Source of the DNA: Streptomyces sp. NBC_01465
GTDB lineage: Bacteria > Actinomycetota > Actinomycetes > Streptomycetales > Streptomycetaceae
Assembly: GCF_036227325.1 (NCBI RefSeq)
Contig: NZ_CP109467.1
Coordinates: 8,122,001 to 8,186,000 of the forward strand
DNA: 64,000 nucleotides
Reading direction: 5' to 3'
The notes beneath the pieces were generated by a model. That model did not search any database. It was not told the DNA's origin and saw only the letters and a list, made by a program, of their open reading frames with translations. Positions 42,680 through 51,423 of this stretch are shown in pieces; the first letter of the stretch is position 1; the number at the start of each line of letters is the position of its first letter. The translations under genes and the position numbers were made by a program.

Positions 42680-43522
42680 ATGAGCAAGGTCTTTCTCATC
42701 ACCGGCGCGGGCCGCGGCCTGGGCATCAACATCGCCCGGGAGGCCCTGGCCGCCGGCCACCGGGTCGCGGCCACCGCCCGCAACCCGCAGAAGGTCCTCG
42801 ACGCCCTCGGCGGCGAACAGGACAACTTGCTGGCCCTGTCCCTCGACATCACCAGCCCGGACGCGGCCGCCGCCGCGGCGCAGGCCACCGTCGACCGGTT
42901 CGGCCGTATCGACGTACTGATCAACAACGCGGCCAGCTTCCAGGCCGGGTACTTCGAGGAGATCTCCGACGCCCAGATGCGCGCGCAGATCGAGACCAAC
43001 CTCTTCGGACCGATGAACGTCACCCGCGCCGTGCTGCCCGCCATGCGCGCCCGCCGCTCGGGCCATGTCGTCACGATCTCCTCGCTGGCCGGCGTGATCG
43101 GCCAGGAGTTCTGCGTCGCCTACGCAGCCGCCAAGTTCGGCGTCGAGGGCTGGATGGAGTCCCTGCGCCACGACATCGAGCCGTACGGCATCCGCACCAC
43201 GATCGTCGACCCCGGCTTCTTCCGCACCGAGCTCCTCGTGGACGCCTCCACCAGCTGGGCGGAGCTGTCGATCGACGACTACGCGGAGCGGACCGCCGAG
43301 ACCAAGAAGATGTGGCAGTCGATGAACGGTCAGCAGGCCGGCGACCCCGACAAGCTCGCCGACGCGCTGCTGAAGGTCATCGACCTGGACGAGCCGCCGC
43401 TGCGTTTCGTCGCCGGTGACGACGCCGTCCCTGCCATCGAAGCCAAGGGCAGGGAGATCGCCGAGCAGGCCACTGCCTCGCGTGTCCTGGGCACCGGCCT
43501 CTCGCACCACGACGCAGCCTGA
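42680..43522 (+). CDS. SDR family oxidoreductase
   Basis: Predicted 280 aa. Classical short-chain dehydrogenase: nucleotide motif LITGAGRGLGINIA, NNAA, catalytic Ser in VVTISSLAG and Y-x-x-x-K in VAYAAAKFGVEGW. It lies 31 nt after the CMD gene and 39 nt before the cupin gene. NADP-linked oxidation/reduction of an unknown carbonyl compound. Confidence 0.93.
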   Translation: MSKVFLITGAGRGLGINIAREALAAGHRVAATARNPQKVLDALGGEQDNLLALSLDITSPDAAAAAAQATVDRFGRIDVLINNAASFQAGYFEEISDAQMRAQIETNLFGPMNVTRAVLPAMRARRSGHVVTISSLAGVIGQEFCVAYAAAKFGVEGWMESLRHDIEPYGIRTTIVDPGFFRTELLVDASTSWAELSIDDYAERTAETKKMWQSMNGQQAGDPDKLADALLKVIDLDEPPLRFVAGDDAVPAIEAKGREIAEQATASRVLGTGLSHHDAA

Positions 43523-43561
43523 GACCCGGAAGCACACCCCCTACGTTCGAAGGAGCCCCCC

Positions 43562-43981
43562 ATGGAATTCGTCAAGCCCCAGGCCACCGGCAAGGGACCC
43601 CAGGACTGGTTCAACGGTGACGTCTGGTTCGACGTCATTCACGCAGGCCAGGAGCCCTCCCGTATCCGCGCCAACATGGTGCGCTTCGCCCCCGGCGCCC
43701 GTACTGCCTGGCACCACCACGCTGTCGGCCAGACCCTCCACGTCGTCGCCGGCACCGCCCTGATCGGCACCCGCGACGGCACCGTCTACGAGGCCCACCC
43801 GGGCGAGACCGTCACCTGCCCGCCCGGCGAGGAGCACTGGCACGGCGCCACCGAGGAGCGGTTCATGCAGCACCTCGCCCTGTGGGAAGGCACCGCCCCC
43901 GACGACGACCGGCCCGAGACCACCTGGCTGGAGCACGTCACCGACGGGCAGTACGAGGCCGATCGCACCCGCGGCCGCTGA
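43562..43981 (+). CDS. Cupin domain protein
   Basis: Predicted 139 aa. Cupin motif 1 is RTAWHHHAVGQTLHVVAG and motif 2 HPGETVTCPPGEEHWHGA, so the His cluster needed for metal is kept. It is the last gene of the cassette. AHPGET is followed by an acidic tail. Role unknown. Confidence 0.92.
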   Translation: MEFVKPQATGKGPQDWFNGDVWFDVIHAGQEPSRIRANMVRFAPGARTAWHHHAVGQTLHVVAGTALIGTRDGTVYEAHPGETVTCPPGEEHWHGATEERFMQHLALWEGTAPDDDRPETTWLEHVTDGQYEADRTRGR

Positions 43982-43984
43982 CTC

Positions 43985-44246
43985 TCATCCGGCCGGCGCG
44001 GACGTGGACGCCGGCCGGGGTGCGGTCATGTCGAGGAGGAGCAGGGCGTCGTGGTCGGGGCTGCCGGGTTCGGCGGTGTAGACGCCGATGCGCTGACCGG
44101 GCGTCCCTTCCACGTGCAGGGACTGGGACGTGAGGGTGAGCGTTCCGACCTGAGGGTGCTGGAAGGTCTTGTGGGCGGGCTTGCGCCCGGTCACTTCGTA
44201 GCGCTCCCAAGGGCCCGCGAACTCGGGGCTCTTGAGGAGGAGTTCG
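43985..44246 (-). pseudogene. 3' remnant of a second MmyB-type XRE regulator
   Basis: The frame encodes [21 protein letters not shown], then FQHPQVGTLTLTSQSLHV, and SPDHDALLLLDMTA: the C-terminal ~85 residues of an MmyB-like regulator, paralogous to the intact one at 41317-42186. The HTH and the first two thirds are missing. The conserved match stops near 44246, where AKR sequence on the opposite strand begins. Confidence 0.8.
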
Positions 44247-44249
44247 CCC

Positions 44250-44687
44250 CCCGACCGCCTGATCGACCTGATCGTCAACAACGAGATCACCCCTGCGGTC
44301 AACCAGATCGAAACCCACCCCTTCTTCCAGCGCGCCGACTACCAGGCCCTGATGAACGAGCACGGCGTGCAGATCCAGTCCTGGGGCGGCTTCGCCGAAG
44401 GCAAGAACGACCTGTTCGCCAACCCGCTGCTCGCCGAGATCGGCAAGGAGTACGACAAGTCGGTCGCGCAGGTCGTGCTGCGCTGGCTGACCCAGCGCGG
44501 CGTCGTCGCCATCCCCAAGTCGGTGCGCGCCGAGCGAATGGCGGAGAACATCGACGTCTTCGACTTCGAGCTCACGGACGAGCAGATGGCACAGATCGCC
44601 ACCCTCGACACCGGCAGCTCCCTGTTCTTCGACCACCACGACCCCGAAATGGTGACCCGGCTCGCCACACACCGCCTCGACGCCTGA
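44250..44687 (+). pseudogene. 3' remnant of an aldo/keto reductase
   Basis: Starts in mid-gene ([13 protein letters not shown]) and continues with [38 protein letters not shown] to a normal C-terminus: about the last 145 of ~280 residues. The TIM-barrel N-half with the catalytic Asp, Tyr, Lys and His is lost. No start or ribosome binding site is credible. It abuts the regulator remnant tail to tail in reverse order of the original divergence. Confidence 0.8.
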
Positions 44688-44806
44688 AGGTCCGTCGGCC
44701 GCGGCGGGAACAGTCGGTCCGTCTGGCACTGTTGCACCGACCGGGGGTCCGGCGCCGTGCGCCGCCGCCCATTTGGTCACGACGTATTTCTGCAGGAGGA
44801 CTCTTC

Positions 44807-45640
44807 ATGGCTGACCGGCCTTTGACGCTCATGGCAGTGCACGCCCACCCCGACGACGAGGCCACCGGAACGGGAGGGGTCCTCGCGCGGTACGCGGCGG
44901 AAGGAATCCGCACGGTGCTCGTGACCTGTACCGACGGCGGATGTGGCGACGGACCGGGGGGTATCAAGCCGGGCGATCCCGGCCACGATCCGGCCGCCGT
45001 CGCCGTGATGCGCCGGGAGGAGCTCGAGGCGAGTTGTGGCGTACTGAAGATCAGCGATCTGGAGCTGCTGGACTATGCCGACTCCGGGATGATGGGCTGG
45101 GCGAGCAACGACGCCCCCGGATCCTTCTGGCAGACCCCCGTTGAGGAGGGCGCCGCCCGGCTCGCGGAACTCATGCGGCACTACCGGCCCGATGTGGTCG
45201 TCACCTATGACGAGAACGGTTTCTACGGACACCCCGACCACATCCAGGCCCACCGCATCACGATGGCAGCGGTGGAGATGACCGACCTGACACCGAAGGT
45301 GTACTGGACGACGATGCCCCGCTCGGGGATGCAGCGGTTCGGCGAGCTCATCCGCGAGTTTCACCCGGACATGCCGGAGCCGGACCCCGCCGAGGCCGAG
45401 GCCATGGCCAAGATCGGCCTCCCCGACGACGAGATCACCACGTGGGTGGACGCCACCGAATTCAGCGGCCAGAAGTTCGATGCCCTGGCCGCGCACGCCA
45501 GCCAGGGCGAGAACATCTTCTTCCTCAAGATGGGCAAGGAGCGGTTCGGCGAGTTCATGGGCACGGAGACCTTCGTACGAGTCCAGGACACCACCGGCGC
45601 GGCCCTGCCCGAGACTGACCTCTTCGCCGGCCTGCGCTGA
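44807..45640 (+). CDS. PIG-L family deacetylase
   Basis: Predicted 277 aa, with AGGAGGA at 44794-44800. Zinc motif AHPDDE is at the N-terminus (MAVHAHPDDEATGTGG) and the second motif is FYGHPDHIQAH. The family removes acetyl groups from GlcNAc-type substrates; in actinobacteria it includes the mycothiol enzymes MshB and Mca. It resembles the Mca group in part (TCTDGGCGDG), but the substrate cannot be fixed. Confidence 0.88.
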   Translation: MADRPLTLMAVHAHPDDEATGTGGVLARYAAEGIRTVLVTCTDGGCGDGPGGIKPGDPGHDPAAVAVMRREELEASCGVLKISDLELLDYADSGMMGWASNDAPGSFWQTPVEEGAARLAELMRHYRPDVVVTYDENGFYGHPDHIQAHRITMAAVEMTDLTPKVYWTTMPRSGMQRFGELIREFHPDMPEPDPAEAEAMAKIGLPDDEITTWVDATEFSGQKFDALAAHASQGENIFFLKMGKERFGEFMGTETFVRVQDTTGAALPETDLFAGLR

Positions 45641-45645
45641 ACCGG

Positions 45646-47892
45646 CTAGATCCGCAGGGCCCACAATCTGGATTCCTTGTCCGCGACGTAGACGCGGCCG
45701 TCTCCGGATTGTGGGTCCGTGGCGAGGGTCGTGGTGAAGTCCCCGGTCCAGAGCTCGCGGCCGGTCCCGGCATCGCGGACGGTCAGGTGCCCCCAGGTGG
45801 TGAAGAGCCGTTCGCTGGTACCGGTGAACAGCAGGTACGTGCCGGTGAGGCCGGCGTTCTCCCCGGAGCAGCGCCAGCGCTCCCGGCCGGTGCCGGCGTC
45901 CAGGCACACCGTGCCGTTTCCGGTCGGCAGGACGAAGCCGCCCTCGACGCCCAGCACGCCCCGGACGCCTTCGATCTGCTTGGCCGAGCCGTCGTCGCCG
46001 AATTCGGTGGCCCGCTTGTAGGGGCCGTCGTACGTCCACTTCACCGTGCCGGTGGTGGCGTCGAAGGCCGTGGGTCGGCGGCGCCCGCCCGCTGCCAGCG
46101 GCAGGAAGACAGTGGTGCCCGAAACAACGGCCTCCCAGGCGGATCCCGCCGAGGCCGCGCTTTCCTTGGTGTCGTTGAACGCCTGGCGCCACACCTCCTT
46201 GCCGGTCTGCATCGAGCGGCACACGAGATCGGTGGCGGCGTGCTTGCCGGCCTCGTAGCAGAGAAACAGCTTTCCGAGCGGATGCGTCAGGGGGCCCGTC
46301 GCGGTGAGGCCCGGCTGGTGCCACACGGTCTTCCCCGTGCTGCCGAGCAGCGCCGTGCCGCCGCTGATCACGAGATCTCCGGCGTACACCGCCTCGCCCG
46401 ACACATCGGACTCGAACCTCCACCGGTCACGGCCCGTGCGGGGGTCGACGCCGATCACGTCCTGTTCGCCGGACACCACGACCAGGCCGCTGGGCCGGTG
46501 CACGTCCCAGCGCTCCGAGTCGAGCTCGAGGCGCCACAAACGGCTCCCGTCGGCGGTGGCGTAAGCATCGAGCCAGGGGTTGCGGTCGCTGGTCTGCTTG
46601 GTCCGGACGATGGCGGCGGGCCCGGCCACGGCGAACTGCGGGCTGCCGCCCACGTTCCAGTTCGGCGCGTTCTGCGTGGCCTTCCACAGGAGCTTGCCGC
46701 TTGCCGCGTCGAAGGCGTGCACCATTACCGGGCTGTCGCCGGAGGCCATGTACCAGCGGCCGTCGCTCACCACGGACGTGGGATTGTTCCTGTCGAGCTT
46801 CTGCGCGTCACCCACGGGCTGCGACCAGGCGACCGGGCCCTTGCCGGGGTCCTCGGAGAAATACACGGCGGCCGCGGTGCCGACCGCCCCCAGGGCGAGC
46901 GCCCCGGCGCCCCACCGCAGGGCGTTGCGCCGGCTGAACTCGGGCGGGCGAGGCGGCTGCGGATCCGATGTGGCCGTCGTGGCATCGGGAGACGGTCCGC
47001 CGCGGTCCAGCACCGTCGGTGTGCGCGGCGACGGTAGGTGCTGCCCGGCGCCACCGCTCAACGCCGTGAGTTCTGCGGCCAGTTGAGCGGCCGATGCGTA
47101 ACGCCGGCCGGGCTCCTTCTCCAGCAGCCGCAGCACGAGCTCGTCCCAGGCGGCCGGGACACCGGGCAGGACGCTGCTGGGGGCCGGCGGCGTGTCGTTC
47201 AGGTGCGCGGTGAGATAGGACAGCGTGTCCGGAGCGCTGAACGGCAGTGTGCCGGTGAGCAGTTCGAAGAGCAGGCACCCCACCGCGTACAGATCGCTGC
47301 GCTCCTCGGGGCGACCGCGGGCCTGCTCCGGCGCCATGTAAGCGGCCGTACCGACCACCGTGCCCGTGCGCGTCAGCAGCTCCCCGGTCCCCGAGGGATC
47401 CGCGGCGCGGGCTATCCCGAAGTCCAGGACCTTCACCCCGCCGTTCGCCGTGATGAAGACGTTCGCCGGTTTGATGTCGCGATGTAGGACGCCGCCGGCG
47501 TGCGCCTCGGCCAGCGCCTCGCAGATCTGCGCACCCCACCGTGCCGCCTCCGGCCCGGGGACGGGTCCGCGGCGTACGACCGACTCCAGCCCCTCGCCCC
47601 GTAGGAACTCCATCACCAGAAACGGCGCGCTGCCCTCTGCCGTGACCGCCTCGCCGAGGTCGTGGACGGCGACGATGCGCGGATGCTGGAGCGCCGCGGT
47701 GATCCGGGCCTCCCGCAGGAACCGCGCCCGCAGTTCACCGGCCGCACTGCCCCCGCCGGCGAGGAGCGAGACGACTTTGACGGCGACGGTGCGTCCCAGG
47801 CGCTCGTCGTACGCCTCCCACACCTCGCCCATCCCGCCGCGTCCGACCAGTCGCTTCAGCTGGTAGCGCCCGGCCAGCAATGGCTCACCCAC
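45646..47892 (-). CDS. Ser/Thr protein kinase with extracytoplasmic PQQ-like propeller
   Basis: Predicted 748 aa. Kinase domain ~8-270: GRGGMGEVWEA loop, Lys in VAVKVVSLL, HRDIKPANVF catalytic loop, DFGIA, and TAAYMAPEQARG. A Pro-rich juxtamembrane region follows, then one helix (RWGAGALALGAVGTAAAVYF) near 335, then about 400 residues of PQQ-like blades (AASGKLLWKATQNAPNWNV, RTGRDRWRFESDVSGE, TGRERWRCSGENAG). A Hanks-type receptor kinase whose outside propeller may sense a ligand. Convergent with the PIG-L gene, 5 nt apart. Confidence 0.92.
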   Translation of the reverse strand: MGEPLLAGRYQLKRLVGRGGMGEVWEAYDERLGRTVAVKVVSLLAGGGSAAGELRARFLREARITAALQHPRIVAVHDLGEAVTAEGSAPFLVMEFLRGEGLESVVRRGPVPGPEAARWGAQICEALAEAHAGGVLHRDIKPANVFITANGGVKVLDFGIARAADPSGTGELLTRTGTVVGTAAYMAPEQARGRPEERSDLYAVGCLLFELLTGTLPFSAPDTLSYLTAHLNDTPPAPSSVLPGVPAAWDELVLRLLEKEPGRRYASAAQLAAELTALSGGAGQHLPSPRTPTVLDRGGPSPDATTATSDPQPPRPPEFSRRNALRWGAGALALGAVGTAAAVYFSEDPGKGPVAWSQPVGDAQKLDRNNPTSVVSDGRWYMASGDSPVMVHAFDAASGKLLWKATQNAPNWNVGGSPQFAVAGPAAIVRTKQTSDRNPWLDAYATADGSRLWRLELDSERWDVHRPSGLVVVSGEQDVIGVDPRTGRDRWRFESDVSGEAVYAGDLVISGGTALLGSTGKTVWHQPGLTATGPLTHPLGKLFLCYEAGKHAATDLVCRSMQTGKEVWRQAFNDTKESAASAGSAWEAVVSGTTVFLPLAAGGRRRPTAFDATTGTVKWTYDGPYKRATEFGDDGSAKQIEGVRGVLGVEGGFVLPTGNGTVCLDAGTGRERWRCSGENAGLTGTYLLFTGTSERLFTTWGHLTVRDAGTGRELWTGDFTTTLATDPQSGDGRVYVADKESRLWALRI

Positions 47893-48071
47893 GACACAGC
47901 CCCCAATGATCGTTCCGGCGCCCGCATGTTACTCTCCCCGAGGCCGTGCGACAGAAAGAGGAGGTGGTACCCGTGAACGCAGTATCGACATGGGTGCTCC
48001 CTTCAGAGGTCATGGCCGGGCGATAGGTCGTCCGGGAGCGCCGTCTCTGTGCACTCCCGAAAGGCACGACC

Positions 48072-48812
48072 ATGCATTTCACTTCTGAGCAACGCCTCGA
48101 CGAAGGCGTCCTCGAACGCGAATTCACCCTCGGCGAGATCCCCGGCTTCCTGTGGACACCCGCATCCGCGTCGGCCTCCGCACCGGCGCCGCTGATCCTG
48201 CTCGGCCATCCGACGCTCGGACTGGGCAAGATGTACCCCCGGTTGGTGGCCCGGGCCCGGCACGCTGCGGCGGACGGCTTCGCCACGGCCACCATCGAGC
48301 TCCCCGGAAGCGGCGACCGGCCGCGTCTGGCCGTCGTCGATCAGGCGCGCACCGACCTGCGCCGGGCGCTGCAGGCCGGTGAGCCCGTGGGTGACGAGAT
48401 CATCGACGCCCTCATCCTCCCGCTCGTCGACCAGGCGGTCCCGGAATGGCAGTCCGCCCTGGACGCGCTTCTGTCACTGCCCGAAGTCGGCGGCCCGGTC
48501 GGGTACTCGGGGGGAGTGATCTCCATCGGCATCCGACTTGCGGTGGTCGAGCCGCGCATCGCGGCCGCAGGCCTCTTCGCCGGGAGCTTCGTGCCTCGCG
48601 CCATGTTCGAGGAGGCCCGCCAGGTCACCATTCCGCTGCATGTCCTGCTGCAGTGGGACGACGAAGGGAACGACCGGCAGGCGGCCCTGGACCTCTTCGA
48701 CGCCTTCGGCTCCGAGGAGAAGTGCCTCAACGCGAATATGGGCGGGCACACCGGCGTCCCGCAGTCCGCGGGTGATGCTGCGGCGCAGTTCTTCACCCGG
48801 CACCTGAAGTGA
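48072..48812 (+). CDS. Alpha/beta hydrolase
   Basis: Predicted 246 aa. An alpha/beta-hydrolase fold is suggested by PLILLGHPTLGLGKMYP (oxyanion region), the nucleophile elbow PVGYSGGVISIGI (G-x-S-x-G-like), PLHVLLQWDDEGND (acid) and NMGGHTGVP (His). Cytoplasmic. Similar to dienelactone-hydrolase-like proteins. Substrate unknown. Confidence 0.8.
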   Translation: MHFTSEQRLDEGVLEREFTLGEIPGFLWTPASASASAPAPLILLGHPTLGLGKMYPRLVARARHAAADGFATATIELPGSGDRPRLAVVDQARTDLRRALQAGEPVGDEIIDALILPLVDQAVPEWQSALDALLSLPEVGGPVGYSGGVISIGIRLAVVEPRIAAAGLFAGSFVPRAMFEEARQVTIPLHVLLQWDDEGNDRQAALDLFDAFGSEEKCLNANMGGHTGVPQSAGDAAAQFFTRHLK

Positions 48813-48813
48813 G

Positions 48814-49017
48814 GCCGAAGCGGCCGCGCTGGACCTGATCGACGAGTACCGGGCCGGGGTGTACCCGGTGCTCGTCGGCGGTGGCACACCGTTCCATCCT
48901 CGGGGCGAGCGCCGGGTGGATCTCGACCTGGTCGAGATGCGCGCCTTCGAGAAGGTCGTCTACCTCCGTCACCGCGTGGTGCGCTGGCCCGCGGAAGCCT
49001 TGCGGTGGCGGAAATGA
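48814..49017 (+). pseudogene. C-terminal remnant of a RibD/dihydrofolate reductase-like protein
   Basis: Reads LDLIDEYRAGVYPVLVGGG, TPFHPRGERRVDLDLVEMR, then KVVYLRHRVVR to TGA 49015-49017. This is the C-terminal third of the DHFR/RibD C-terminal-like family common in Streptomyces. It begins immediately after the hydrolase stop with no start of its own; the N-terminal NADPH region is gone. Confidence 0.65.
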
Positions 49018-49030
49018 TGCCCCAAGGTGC

Positions 49031-49270
49031 AACTGGCTCCCGCCGTACGGCGGTTGGGCACGTGACCTATCGACCCTGTGGTGCGGCGCCGGACGCGGGC
49101 TCACCGCGCAGAGCGCGATCCAGGGCGCGGTCGACGACGCCCAGGTCTCGGCGAGCGGATCGGGGCAGTACCGCTGCGAACTCGTCGGCGAACCGGAGGT
49201 CTTCGAGACGTTCGACGACCCGTACTTCGGCCATGTGTTCCGTGCCCAGGTCACGATGGCCTGCGAGTAG
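49031..49270 (+). pseudogene. C-terminal remnant of an unrecognised protein
   Basis: The frame reads NWLPPYGGWARDLSTLWCG, then GAVDDAQVSASGSGQY and EVFETFDDPYFGHVFRAQV before TAG, clearly protein-like, but it lacks a start and a ribosome binding site, and upstream frames are junk. It follows another remnant in a different frame. I do not recognise the family. Confidence 0.5.
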
Positions 49271-49300
49271 ACACCTGGCCGTCCGGCCACGGGCTGCACC

Positions 49301-49320
49301 ATGTCATCATGCAATGACAT
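49301..49320. promoter_or_regulatory. Palindrome ATGTCAT-N6-ATGACAT, likely TetR operator
   Basis: Perfect 7-nt arms, centred 38 nt before the MFS start. The MFS gene is coupled to a TetR gene, and TetR repressors usually bind such sites to control the exporter and themselves. Confidence 0.6.
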
Positions 49321-49347
49321 CGCTTGATGACTTGATCGGGAAACCCC

Positions 49348-50823
49348 TTGCAACCCTCCATACCGGCGTCCACGCTCCGCCACCCACGCGCCCTGGTGCC
49401 CGTACTCGTCTCGCTCGGCATGCTCGTCGCCGTCGTCAGCAGCCTCGGCGCACCCCTCATCCCGACCATCGCCGCCAAGGACCACGTTCCGGTCTCCACC
49501 GCGCAGTGGGCCCTGACCGTGACGATGCTGGTCGGAGCCATCGCCACGCCCGTCATGGGACGCCTCGGCGACGGCCCGTACCGCAAGAACGTCATCCTCA
49601 TCGGCCTCGCCGCCGTCCTCGCAGGCAGCCTTCTCGCCGCCCTGCCCTTCGGGTTCGCCTGCCTGCTCACCGGGCGGGCGCTGCAGGGCGTGGGGCTGGG
49701 ACTCGTGCCGCTCGCCATCGCCACCGCGCGCGACGCACTGCCGCCCGAGCGGGCGCGTTCGGCGGTGGCGACGCTTTCGCTGACCACTGCCGCGGGCATC
49801 GGTCTCGGGTACCCGATCACCGGGATGTTCGCGGAGTATCTCGGCATGTACGCGGGCTTCTGGTTCGCGGCCGCCACGGCTGCCGCCGCGCTCGTAGCCA
49901 CCGTGCTCGTCGTCCCCGCACCTCCGCACCGGCCCTCGACCCCCATGGACTCCCCCGGAGGACTGCTGCTCGCCGGCGGCATGGCGGCGCTCCTGGTGGC
50001 GCTGGCCGAGGGGGGGCGGTGGGGATGGGGCTCCGCGGCGCTCCTCGGGCTCGCCGCCGCGGCCGTCGTCCTGCTCACCGGCTGGGTCGTGCACTCGCTG
50101 CACTCCACACACCCGCTGGTGCGCATCCGGCTCGTCAAGGACCGCGGCGTGCTCCTTGCCAACCTCACCGTGATGGTCGGCGGCGTCGGCACGTACCTTC
50201 TGATCTCCCTGGTGACCCGGTACGTACAGACTCCGACGTCCGCCGGATACGGATTCGGCGCCTCCATCGTCGTCACGGGTCTGCTGCTCGTACCGTTCTC
50301 CGCGGCCAGCCTGATCACCGGCCGTCTCGTGCGGATGCTGGGCCGCGCGGCGACGCCCGCCCGCATGCTGCCGCTCGGCTGCCTGCTCTCGCTCGCCTCC
50401 CTCGTCTGTTTCCTGCTCGCCCGCTCCAGCCTGTGGGGCATCGGCGCGATGATGGCGCTCGCCGGACTCGGCGTCGGCGTCACCTTCGCCGTGACGCCCG
50501 GACTGATCGTCGGCGGAGTGCCCGCGCAGGAGACGGGCAGTGCGATGAGTTTCAATCAGGTCGTGAAGTACATCGGATACTCGACCGGCAGCGCCCTGAG
50601 CGCGGTCATCCTGCAGGCCGCCACGGCTCCCGGTGCGCAACTGCCGACGAACGACGGCTATCGCACCGCGGGTCTCGCGGGCTGCACCGCGTTCCTGCTC
50701 ACCGGCATCCTCGCCGTGGTGCTCACCCGCGCGGGGGTGAAGCGTCCGTCCGTCGTCACCGTGCACAGGGGCACGCCCGCCTCGTCGGGTGCCGAGGTAC
50801 GTACCGAGGCCGGCCGCCCGTGA
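49348..50823 (+). CDS. MFS transporter (drug-exporter type)
   Basis: Predicted 491 aa from TTG 49348 (GGGAAA upstream). About 14 hydrophobic helices, beginning ALVPVLVSLGMLVAVVSSLG. The motif A loop reads GRLGDGPYRKNVILIG. Similar to 14-helix DHA2 exporters driven by protons. Coupled to the TetR gene (GTGA). Substrate unknown. Confidence 0.9.
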   Translation: MQPSIPASTLRHPRALVPVLVSLGMLVAVVSSLGAPLIPTIAAKDHVPVSTAQWALTVTMLVGAIATPVMGRLGDGPYRKNVILIGLAAVLAGSLLAALPFGFACLLTGRALQGVGLGLVPLAIATARDALPPERARSAVATLSLTTAAGIGLGYPITGMFAEYLGMYAGFWFAAATAAAALVATVLVVPAPPHRPSTPMDSPGGLLLAGGMAALLVALAEGGRWGWGSAALLGLAAAAVVLLTGWVVHSLHSTHPLVRIRLVKDRGVLLANLTVMVGGVGTYLLISLVTRYVQTPTSAGYGFGASIVVTGLLLVPFSAASLITGRLVRMLGRAATPARMLPLGCLLSLASLVCFLLARSSLWGIGAMMALAGLGVGVTFAVTPGLIVGGVPAQETGSAMSFNQVVKYIGYSTGSALSAVILQAATAPGAQLPTNDGYRTAGLAGCTAFLLTGILAVVLTRAGVKRPSVVTVHRGTPASSGAEVRTEAGRP

Positions 50824-51386
50824 ACGCGAGCGACTCCGCCGGCCCGCGCCGCAACTCCGCCCGCAGCCGCGAAGCGCTGCTGCGCGCCGCGACCGAACTG
50901 TTCTCCGAGCACGGCTACGACCGCACCACGATCCGCGAGATCGGCGAGCGGGCCGGGGTGGACCCGGCGCTCATCGCCCGCTACTTCGGCAGCAAGCCCC
51001 TGCTGTACGTGGAGGTGCTGCGCGCCGAGCACGGGGACGCCGCGCCGGACGATCTGCTCACCGAGCCCCGGCTGCGGGAGATCGCCGAGCGTGCGCAGCG
51101 GCGCGGCCCGGTGCCGCTGCTGCGCGTGGCCGTCCAGCCGTTGAGCGACCCGGCCGCGCAGGACGCCACCCGTGCCGCGCTGACGGCCCGCCTCGTGGAA
51201 CCGCTGCGCGCACGCTTCGAACGCGAGGGCCGCGACCGTCCCGGGCTGCGGGCCGATGTCCTGGTGGCGGCCGTCGCCGGGGTCCTGCTCGCACGTCACT
51301 CCGGGGCGTTCGACGACCTGGCCGACGCGGAGACGGACGAGGTCGTCGACGTACTCCTTGAGATGTTCGACGGCGGCACTCGGTGA
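50820..51386 (+). CDS. TetR family transcriptional regulator
   Basis: Predicted 188 aa. GTG 50820 overlaps the MFS stop. HTH (~15-60): SREALLRAATELFSEHGYDRTTIREIGERAG, ALIARYFGSKPLLY. The ligand domain follows. It should repress the MFS gene through the palindrome at 49301-49320. Confidence 0.92.
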   Translation: MNASDSAGPRRNSARSREALLRAATELFSEHGYDRTTIREIGERAGVDPALIARYFGSKPLLYVEVLRAEHGDAAPDDLLTEPRLREIAERAQRRGPVPLLRVAVQPLSDPAAQDATRAALTARLVEPLRARFEREGRDRPGLRADVLVAAVAGVLLARHSGAFDDLADAETDEVVDVLLEMFDGGTR

Positions 51387-51423
51387 CTGGCGCCGCGGCC
51401 GCCCGCTCGACGAGGATGGACCC

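Noticed and set aside
48881..49270. Full 129-codon frame as a gene
   Set aside because: Its first half is out-of-frame reading of the RibD-like remnant; only the last ~80 codons look protein-like, so it is listed as a remnant.
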